This document shows, piece by piece, positions 19,416 through 25,206 of a stretch of DNA of 25,206 bases (positions are counted from its first letter, which is position 1; every line of letters starts with the position of its first letter). Made by a program: the position numbers and the translations under genes. Location of the stretch: NCBI RefSeq assembly GCF_030523985.1, contig NZ_JAUNHK010000034.1:1-25206 (forward strand), given 5' to 3'. This DNA comes from Deinococcus sp. Lineage in GTDB: Bacteria > Deinococcota > Deinococci > Deinococcales > Deinococcaceae. A model generated the notes under the pieces. That model was not told where the DNA came from and made no database searches. It was given only the letters and a program-made list of their open reading frames with translations.

Positions 19416-19509
19416 GCGCCCTCTGCCGATTCGCTGGCGGTCAGACCCAGCTACCCGACTGCTCGCCTTTCTCCGGCCTTTTGCATTACGTCCCCAGCAA
19501 AATCCCCGC

Positions 19510-19515
19510 TAGACT
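19510..19515 (+). promoter_or_regulatory. Leaderless -10 of polA
   Basis: TAGACT is followed by 6 bases and the ATG at 19522. The TAG is in frame with that ATG, which excludes any N-terminal extension. No Shine-Dalgarno is present. The hexamer and spacing are identical to those before the ABM-family gene. Confidence 0.6.
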
Positions 19516-19521
19516 GCCCCC

Positions 19522-22284
19522 ATGCCCGACCCTTCCCCCGATACCCTGGTGCTGATTGACGGTCACGCGCTGGCGTTTCGTTCCTATTTTGCGCTGCCGC
19601 CCATGAACAACTCACGCGGCGAGATGACCCATGCTGTCCTCGGCTTTATGCGGATGCTGCTGCGGCTGGCCCGCCAGAAATCCAATCAGGTGATCGTGGT
19701 CTTCGACCCGCCTGGGGGCACCTTTCGCCACGAGCAGTACGAGGGCTACAAGTCGGGCCGCGCCCAGACGCCCGAAGATCTGCCGGGGCAAATCAACCGC
19801 ATTCGGGCGCTGGTGGACGCGCTGGGTTTTCCGCGCTTGGAAGAGAAAGGCTTTGAGGCCGACGACGTAATTGCCTCGCTGACGCGCATGGCAGAAGGCA
19901 AGGGCTATCAGGTCAGAATCATGACCAGTGACCGCGACGCCTACCAATTGCTCGACGACCATGTGAAGGTCATTTCCAGTGATTTTGCGCTGATTGGCCC
20001 CGCCGAAGTAGAAGCCAAATACGGCGTCACCGTGCGGCAGTGGGTGGACTACCGCGCCCTGACAGGAGACGCCAGCGACAACATCCCCGGCGCGAAGGGC
20101 ATTGGCCCCAAAACCGCCGCCAAGCTGCTGCAAGAGTACGGCACTCTGGAAAAGGTCTACGAGGCCGCCCACGCGGGCACGCTCAAGCCCGACGGCACCC
20201 GCAAAAAGCTGCTCGACAGCGAGGCCGACGTGAAATTCAGCCACGAACTGTCGTGCATGGTCACCGACCTGCCGCTCAAGATCGAATTCGGGGTGCGCCG
20301 TCTGCCCGACAACCCGCTGCTGACCGAAGACCTGCTGACCGAACTGGAACTCCACTCGCTGCGGCCCATGATTCTGGGACTGAACGGGCCGGAAGGCAGC
20401 GACAACGTGCCTGACACTGTCCTGGAAAAAATGGCAGAGCAGGCCCCCGCCCAGGCCGACGAAGCCGCCATCCCCTTTACGCCGCCGCACCTGGGCGAGT
20501 GGCAAACCCCCGCCGAGGGCGCCATCTGGGGCTATGTCCTGTCACGCGAGGACGACCTGACCGCCGCGCTGCTGGGGGCCGCCACCTTCGAGGCGCAGGA
20601 CGGGGACGCGGGAATCGCCCGCCCCGCGCCCGTCTCCGAGCCGCCCGAGTGGGGGCAGGCCGACGCACCCGAAAGCCTGTTTGGAGAGTTGCTGACCAGT
20701 GACGCGCCGCTGACCAAAAAGGAGCAGAAGGCCCGCGAAAAAGCCCAGAAGGACGCCGAGAAAGCCCGAGCCAAGCTGCGCGAGCAGTTCCCCGCCACCG
20801 TCAGCGAGGCCGAATTCGTGGGCCAGCGCAGCGTGACCGCCGCCGCCGCCAAAGCCCTCGCCGCGCACCTGAGCGTGCGGGGCACCGAGGTCGCGCCGGG
20901 CGACGACCCGCTGCTTTACGCCTACCTGCTCGACCCCGCCAACACCAACATGCCGCTGACCACCAAGCGGTATCTGAACATGGAGTGGCCGGGCGACGCC
21001 CCCACCCGCGCCGCCATCACCGCCCGGTTGCTGAACGAGTTGCCGCCGCTGCTGGACGAACCCCGGCGCAAGCTCTACGACGAGATGGAAAAGCCGCTCT
21101 CGGACGTGCTGAAAAAGATGGAAGTGCGCGGCGTGCGGGTAGACAGCGACTTTTTGCAGACGCTTTCCATTCAGGCGGGCGTGCGGCTCTCCGACCTGGA
21201 ACGGCAGATTCACGAGCACGCGGGCGAGGAGTTCCAGATTCGCAGTCCCAAGCAGCTGGAAACCGTGCTGTACGACAAACTCGAACTGGCGAGCAGCAAA
21301 AAGACCAAGCTGACGGGCCAGCGGTCTACCGCCGTCGCTGCGCTGGAGCCACTGCGCGAGGTGCATCCCATCATCGCGCCGATTCTGGAATTCCGCGAAC
21401 TGGACAAGCTGCGCGGCACTTATCTCGACCCGATTCCCAACCTGGTCAACCCGCGCACGGGCCGCCTGCACACCACCTTTGCCCAGACAGCGGTGGCGAC
21501 GGGACGGCTGAGCAGCCTCAACCCGAACCTGCAGAACATTCCCATTCGTTCGGCGCTGGGCCGTGAAATTCGCAAGGGCTTTATTGCCGAAGACGGCTTC
21601 GTGCTCATTGCCGCCGACTACTCGCAGATCGAACTGCGGCTGCTCGCCCACATCGCCGAAGACCCGCTGATGCGTCAGGCGTTTACCGACGGGGCCGACA
21701 TCCACCGCCGCACCGCCGCGCAGGTGCTGGGGCTGGACGAGGCCACCATCACTCCCGACCAGCGCCGCGCCGCCAAGACGGTCAATTTCGGCGTGCTGTA
21801 CGGCATGAGCGCCCACCGCCTCAGCAACGACTTGGGCATTCCCTACGCCGAGGCCGCCAGTTTCATCGAGATTTACTTTGCGACCTATCCGGGCATTCGG
21901 CGCTACATCAACCGCACGCTGGACTTCGGGCGCACCGAGGGCTACGTGCAGACCATCTACGGACGCCGCCGCTACGTGCCGGGGCTGAACAGCCGCAACC
22001 GCATTCAGCGCGAGGCCGAGGAAAGACTGGCCTACAACATGCCGATTCAGGGCACAGCGGCAGACATCATGAAAATGGCGATGGTGGAACTCGACCCGCA
22101 ACTGGACGCCCTGGGCGCGAGGATGCTGCTGCAAGTCCACGACGAACTGCTTATCGAAGCGCCGCAGGAGAGGGCTGAAGAAGTCGCCGCCCTGACCCGC
22201 CGCGTGATGGAAAACGTGGTCAGCCTCAGCGTGCCGCTGGCGGTCGAAGTCGGCATGGGGCCGAACTGGTTCGACACGAAGTAG
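19522..22284 (+). CDS. polA: DNA polymerase I
   Basis: DNA polymerase I fills gaps and removes RNA primers in replication and repair. The 920-residue product has an N-terminal 5' nuclease (about 1-285: LVLIDGHALAFRSYFAL, VVFDPPGGTFRHE, FEADDVIASL, MTSDRDAYQLLDD, TGDASDNIPGAKGIGPKTAA), a central region (about 320-510) without recognisable proofreading exonuclease motifs, and a complete polymerase domain. Motif A is DYSQIELRLLAH (D699), motif B RRAAKTVNFGVLYGMS (K752, F756) and motif C QVHDELLIE (D874). The central part starts like Taq (WGYVLSREDDL), but the protein is nearly 90 residues longer than Taq polymerase, mostly through extra sequence at about 350-430 that includes a lysine/glutamate-rich helix (396-426). 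The start is fixed by an in-frame stop upstream. It is transcribed on its own. Confidence 0.97.
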   Translation: MPDPSPDTLVLIDGHALAFRSYFALPPMNNSRGEMTHAVLGFMRMLLRLARQKSNQVIVVFDPPGGTFRHEQYEGYKSGRAQTPEDLPGQINRIRALVDALGFPRLEEKGFEADDVIASLTRMAEGKGYQVRIMTSDRDAYQLLDDHVKVISSDFALIGPAEVEAKYGVTVRQWVDYRALTGDASDNIPGAKGIGPKTAAKLLQEYGTLEKVYEAAHAGTLKPDGTRKKLLDSEADVKFSHELSCMVTDLPLKIEFGVRRLPDNPLLTEDLLTELELHSLRPMILGLNGPEGSDNVPDTVLEKMAEQAPAQADEAAIPFTPPHLGEWQTPAEGAIWGYVLSREDDLTAALLGAATFEAQDGDAGIARPAPVSEPPEWGQADAPESLFGELLTSDAPLTKKEQKAREKAQKDAEKARAKLREQFPATVSEAEFVGQRSVTAAAAKALAAHLSVRGTEVAPGDDPLLYAYLLDPANTNMPLTTKRYLNMEWPGDAPTRAAITARLLNELPPLLDEPRRKLYDEMEKPLSDVLKKMEVRGVRVDSDFLQTLSIQAGVRLSDLERQIHEHAGEEFQIRSPKQLETVLYDKLELASSKKTKLTGQRSTAVAALEPLREVHPIIAPILEFRELDKLRGTYLDPIPNLVNPRTGRLHTTFAQTAVATGRLSSLNPNLQNIPIRSALGREIRKGFIAEDGFVLIAADYSQIELRLLAHIAEDPLMRQAFTDGADIHRRTAAQVLGLDEATITPDQRRAAKTVNFGVLYGMSAHRLSNDLGIPYAEAASFIEIYFATYPGIRRYINRTLDFGRTEGYVQTIYGRRRYVPGLNSRNRIQREAEERLAYNMPIQGTAADIMKMAMVELDPQLDALGARMLLQVHDELLIEAPQERAEEVAALTRRVMENVVSLSVPLAVEVGMGPNWFDTK

Positions 22285-22305
22285 GGGGCAGAGGGAAGAG
22301 CGGGG

Positions 22306-22358
22306 AGGGCGGAGGGAAAATGCGCTCTCCCCTCTACTCTTTTCCCTCCCCGCGCCCT
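22306..22358 (+). terminator. Long imperfect hairpin between polA and argJ
   Basis: GGAGGGAAAA (22311-22320) pairs perfectly with TTTTCCCTCC (22340-22349), and AGGGC (22306-22310) with GCCCT (22354-22358) across a small bulge, giving about 15 pairs with a 19-base loop. The 5' side is almost purely purine and the 3' side pyrimidine. There is no T-run after it, so termination is plausible but not proven. Confidence 0.4.
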
Positions 22359-22369
22359 GCCAAAAGCCT

Positions 22370-22375
22370 TACCCT
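22370..22375 (+). promoter_or_regulatory. Leaderless -10 of argJ
   Basis: TACCCT lies 7 bases before the ATG at 22383, with no Shine-Dalgarno. This favours 22383 over the in-frame ATG at 22320, which falls inside the hairpin. Confidence 0.5.
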
Positions 22376-22382
22376 GAACCGC

Positions 22383-23546
22383 ATGACCGAACCCTTGACC
22401 TTTCCCCAGGGCTTTCAGGCCGCAGCGATGGCGGCAGGCATCAAACCCAGCGGCAAAACCGACCTGAGCTGCGTGATCAGCGAACGCGACTGCGCCTGGG
22501 CTTTTGCCGGAACGCGCAGCACCACCGCCGCCGCCAGCGTGCTGCGGAATCGCGACCTGTACGCCTCGGGGCAGCCCCTGCGGGCCTTGGTGGTCAATGC
22601 CGGAATCGCCAACGCCGCCACGGGCAAAAAGGGCGCACAGGACAACGCGGATATGGCCGACGCGCTCGGCAGCGTGCTGGACGTGCCTCAGGACGCAGTG
22701 GTGACAGCCAGCACCGGCATCATCGGTCACCTGCTGCCGATGGACAGGGTGCTGAGCGGCATCGAGCATCTGCCTTCAGACTTGCAGGGCGAGGTGCTGC
22801 CCTTCGCCACCGCCATCATGACCACCGACACCCGGCCCAAAACCGCCCACGCCAAGCTGCAAAATGGCGCGACCATCGTGGGGACGGCGAAGGGCAGCGG
22901 CATGATTCACCCCGACATGGCGACCATGTTCGCCTTCGCCTTCAGTGACGCGCAGGTGGACCAGGCGGCGCTGCGGGCGGCTTTTCCGGCGATTGTGGCC
23001 CGCACCTTCAACGCGGTGACGGTGGACGGCGACACCAGCACCAGCGACATGACGGTGGTCTTCGCCAACGGCGCGGCAGGCGAGACCGACCTGGACGAGT
23101 TTCTGGCGGCACTGGAAGGCGTGATGCGCGACCTGGCCCGCCAGATTGCCGCCGACGGCGAGGGCGCCAGCAAACTGCTGACGGTCAAGGTCAGCGGCGC
23201 AAACACCGAGGCCGAGGGGCTGACCGCCGCCCGCACCTGCTGCGTCAGCCCGCTGCTCAAGAGCGCCGTGCACGGGGCCGACCCCAACTGGGGCCGCGTG
23301 ATTATGGCGGTGGGCCGCAGCGGGGCGGGCGTAGACATCGAGAAACTGACGGTGGCGGTACAGGGCGTGCCCGTCTTTGCCGGAAAACCGCTGGGCTACG
23401 ACGCCAGCGCCGTCAGCCAGAGCATGAAGGATGCCGCCGAAGTCGTCTTCGAGATTGACCTGGGCGTGGGCAGCGAGCGCGGCGAAGCGTGGGGCTGCGA
23501 CCTCAGCGCCGAATACGTGAGCATCAACGCGGATTACACGACCTGA
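22383..23546 (+). CDS. argJ: Glutamate N-acetyltransferase / ornithine acetyltransferase
   Basis: ArgJ moves the acetyl group from N-acetylornithine to glutamate in arginine biosynthesis; bifunctional forms can also use acetyl-CoA. The 387-residue product starts TFPQGFQAAAMAAGIKPSGK, typical of the family, and contains the autocleavage site in KGSGMIHPDMATMFAF, where the chain splits between A180 and T181 and T181 becomes the nucleophile. Other family marks are NAGIANAATG (about 71-80), ASTGIIG (about 110) and GADPNWGRVIMAVGRSG (about 300). The length is normal. The start is set by the TACCCT element and the family N terminus. No other arginine gene is adjacent. Whether it is mono- or bifunctional cannot be told from sequence alone. 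Confidence 0.94.
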   Translation: MTEPLTFPQGFQAAAMAAGIKPSGKTDLSCVISERDCAWAFAGTRSTTAAASVLRNRDLYASGQPLRALVVNAGIANAATGKKGAQDNADMADALGSVLDVPQDAVVTASTGIIGHLLPMDRVLSGIEHLPSDLQGEVLPFATAIMTTDTRPKTAHAKLQNGATIVGTAKGSGMIHPDMATMFAFAFSDAQVDQAALRAAFPAIVARTFNAVTVDGDTSTSDMTVVFANGAAGETDLDEFLAALEGVMRDLARQIAADGEGASKLLTVKVSGANTEAEGLTAARTCCVSPLLKSAVHGADPNWGRVIMAVGRSGAGVDIEKLTVAVQGVPVFAGKPLGYDASAVSQSMKDAAEVVFEIDLGVGSERGEAWGCDLSAEYVSINADYTT

Positions 23547-23598
23547 AACTGGGCAGCGGGGGAGCGGACAGGCGAGAGCGTTTTTGTACCCTCTCCCC

Positions 23599-23604
23599 TA
23601 TCCT
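23599..23604 (+). promoter_or_regulatory. Leaderless -10 of the inositol-phosphatase-family gene
   Basis: TATCCT is followed by 6 bases and the ATG at 23611, with no Shine-Dalgarno. Confidence 0.55.
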
Positions 23605-23610
23605 GCCCGT

Positions 23611-24621
23611 ATGCCCTACGCCTCCGAACTGGACACCGCCACCGCCCTTGCCCTCCAAGCGGGCGCTCTGCTGCTGCGTCACCGCGCCGCAGGCTTTGAA
23701 GTCGAACACAAAACCAGCGCCGACGACCCCGTGACCGTCGCGGACCGCGAGGCGTCGGCGCTCATCGTGGCGGGGCTGCACTCGGCTTTTCCGGCTGACG
23801 GCCTGCTCAGCGAGGAAGAAGTGGACTCGCCCGAGCGACTGGGCCGCGAACGGGTCTGGATTATCGACCCAATTGACGGCACGAAGGAATTCACGACGGG
23901 CAGCCCCGATTTCTGCGTCAGCATCGGGCTGGCGGTGGGCGGCGAGGCGGTGCTGGGCGTGGTCTACGCGCCTGCCACCGACGAACTGTTCAGCGGCGTG
24001 GTGGGCCAGGGTGTGCAGAAAAACGGCGAGGCGGTCACAGCCAATCGGCCCAACGCCTTTCGCCTGAGTGTGTCCGACACCGAGTACGGACGCGAGCTAC
24101 GTCGCCACGACCTTCCTGGCATGTTTCCCAGCGGCTCCATCGCCCTCAAGCTGGCGCGAATGGCGGCGGGCGAGGCCGACGTGACTTTCTCCATGTCGCC
24201 GCGCTCGGAGTGGGACATCTGCGCCGGGGACGCGCTGCTGCGGGCGGCGGGCGGCGAACTGCGGCGGCGCGACGGGCGACCCATCGTTTATAACTCGGTA
24301 CGTCCCAGTCTGGAACAGGGCATCATCGGCGGCACTCCGGCGGCGCTGGCATGGCTGGAAGGCGAACTGCTGGCCCGCCGCCTGCCCACCGCCCACCTGA
24401 ACCTCACCCCCGACGCGCCCGCCTGGGCCGTGCTGAGCGAGGCCGACCAGAAGGCGCTGGCGGGGCACCCCGGCGTGTGCGTGCGCTACAGCGGAGACGA
24501 ACTGCTGGCGCTGCTGGTGGTCCATCCGCAAAGCCGCACGGCAGAGTGGGCCGAGGGCGACGCCTTTCACCTCGAACGCCTGACGCGGGACGTGGTGCGG
24601 GCGCTGGGGCCGCTGGCTTGA
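23611..24621 (+). CDS. Inositol monophosphatase-family phosphatase (CysQ-like) with C-terminal extension
   Basis: The family comprises Mg-dependent, Li-sensitive phosphatases of inositol phosphates, 3'-phosphoadenosine 5'-phosphate (CysQ) or fructose bisphosphate. The 336-residue product has the metal motifs in order: LLSEEE (E68-E70), WIIDPIDGTKEF (D86, D89) and SEWDICAGDALLRAAGG (D202). DPIDGTKEF and SEWD suit the CysQ branch better than classical inositol phosphatase. The usual family length is about 250-270 residues. Here about 75 extra residues follow residue 258 (from LLARRLPTAHLNLTPDAPAW to the end), a region I cannot assign to a known domain. The start is supported by the TATCCT element. 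The gene stops 40 bases before the next start. Substrate uncertain. Confidence 0.85.
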   Translation: MPYASELDTATALALQAGALLLRHRAAGFEVEHKTSADDPVTVADREASALIVAGLHSAFPADGLLSEEEVDSPERLGRERVWIIDPIDGTKEFTTGSPDFCVSIGLAVGGEAVLGVVYAPATDELFSGVVGQGVQKNGEAVTANRPNAFRLSVSDTEYGRELRRHDLPGMFPSGSIALKLARMAAGEADVTFSMSPRSEWDICAGDALLRAAGGELRRRDGRPIVYNSVRPSLEQGIIGGTPAALAWLEGELLARRLPTAHLNLTPDAPAWAVLSEADQKALAGHPGVCVRYSGDELLALLVVHPQSRTAEWAEGDAFHLERLTRDVVRALGPLA

Positions 24622-24646
24622 CATCTGCCCGCGCAGGGCGTCTGCT
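24618..24646 (+). promoter_or_regulatory. Possible promoter of the terminal GNAT gene
   Basis: A perfect -35, TTGACA (24618-24623), overlaps the stop codon of the phosphatase gene. TCTGCT (24641-24646) follows at a 17-base spacing but is a poor -10. It would give a very short leader before the ATG at 24662. Confidence 0.35.
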
Positions 24647-24661
24647 GTGCGTCACTTCGCT

Positions 24662-25201
24662 ATGACCCCTCACGTCACCCTCAAACCCGTGCTGGACTTC
24701 ACCCCCGCCGAATGGCGCACCCTGCATTCCTTTTTCCGTGACCGCGAACTGGCGGCCTGGAACGACGCCAAACCGATTCGGATGCCCGAGTGGCTCTTTC
24801 GCCGCATCATGCAGGGCGAGGAGCGCCAGGGCGAACGCGCCGGATTCGGGCTGATGGACGCGGGGGGCCGACTGATCGGAAACGCCGAGCTATACGACTT
24901 TCGACCCTCACCCCCGCTGCGGGCGACCACCGCGACCCTGGGCATCATGATCGGCTATCCCGACCTGTGGGGCCAGGGCTACGGGCGGGCGGGGGTGCAG
25001 GCGCTGCTGCACTGGGCCTTTCGCGTCCACGAGCCCGCGCTCGACCGGGTGCGCCTGACCACCTTCGGGCACAACCACCGCGCCCAGCGGGCCTTCGCCG
25101 CCTGCGGCTTCCGCGAAGTGGCCCGCCGCGCCCATCCCGAACGAATAGACGTGCATATGGAAATCACGCGGGAAGAGTGGCAGCAGAGCGTGGAGGGTTG
25201 A
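24662..25201 (+). CDS. GNAT acetyltransferase (RimJ/RimL type)
   Basis: The 179-residue product has the layout of RimJ/RimL-like GNAT enzymes, which acetylate protein N-termini, spermidine or small molecules: an N-terminal segment (FTPAEWRTLHSFFRDRELAAWN), the strand GLMDAGGRLIGNAELYDFRP, the acetyl-CoA region TLGIMIGYPDLWGQGYGRAG with the QGYGRAG loop, and the C-terminal TTFGHNHRAQRAFAACGFRE. The substrate is unknown. The ATG at 24662 is used; an in-frame GTG 15 bases upstream is possible, and neither has a clear Shine-Dalgarno. The stop lies 5 bases from the window end, so the gene is complete, but what follows it is not visible. Confidence 0.85.
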   Translation: MTPHVTLKPVLDFTPAEWRTLHSFFRDRELAAWNDAKPIRMPEWLFRRIMQGEERQGERAGFGLMDAGGRLIGNAELYDFRPSPPLRATTATLGIMIGYPDLWGQGYGRAGVQALLHWAFRVHEPALDRVRLTTFGHNHRAQRAFAACGFREVARRAHPERIDVHMEITREEWQQSVEG

Positions 25202-25206
25202 GGGAA

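Noticed and set aside
22320..22382. Upstream in-frame ATG for argJ at 22320.
   Set aside because: It lies in the polA-argJ hairpin loop, and the translated extension is unlike ArgJ N-termini; 22383 has a -10 element 7 bases upstream.

Overview
The window is high-GC bacterial chromosome from a Deinococcus, probably a close relative of D. radiodurans. The evidence is a Taq-like DNA polymerase I without a proofreading site, an Nramp manganese transporter very like the well-studied Deinococcus one but not identical to the D. radiodurans sequence as I recall it, and promoter syntax typical of the genus. Many genes have a TANNNT -10 hexamer only 6-7 bases before the start codon and no Shine-Dalgarno (SD) sequence, which indicates leaderless mRNAs. 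I see no mobile element, CRISPR array, tRNA or rRNA. It reads as a core chromosomal region.

Layout. 142-1314 encodes an LCP-family envelope enzyme. 1475-5545 is a three-gene beta-oxidation operon: a FadB-like bifunctional enzyme, a zinc-motif/GNAT fusion and a thiolase. Twin palindromes lie upstream and a strong terminator downstream. 5629-6573 is an HSL-type esterase. 6608-7060 is a small lipoprotein and 7070-8824 a SWIM zinc-finger protein, each with its own leaderless promoter. 8993-9955 (minus) is a four-helix membrane protein of unknown role, reading away from leuA across about 400 bases of regulatory DNA. 10220-11919 is leuA behind a transcription attenuator with a leucine-rich leader peptide. 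11993-12316 is an ABM-fold protein. 12320-14212 (minus) is an ABC-F ATPase that shares a very short divergent promoter region with a FecR-domain protein (14281-15897), which overlaps a CHASE2-GGDEF diguanylate cyclase gene (15881-17359). 17373-18662 (minus) is the manganese transporter, followed by a small secreted protein (18823-19353), polA (19522-22284), argJ (22383-23546), an inositol-phosphatase/CysQ-type phosphatase (23611-24621) and a GNAT acetyltransferase (24662-25201).

How the parts fit. Most transcription units are one to three genes. Leaderless starts mark the first genes of units, while SD sequences precede internal genes and the genes with longer leaders (fadB, the 8993-9955 membrane gene, leuA). 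Regulation can be read directly in three places: a leucine attenuator before leuA, a DtxR/MntR-type palindrome over the -10 of the manganese transporter, and paired palindromes ahead of the fatty-acid oxidation operon. Several stop codons and -10 elements share bases, so the region is compact.

The best candidate for something little described is the leuA attenuator, whose leader peptide appears to be translated from a leaderless transcript. No wholly new multi-gene system is evident.
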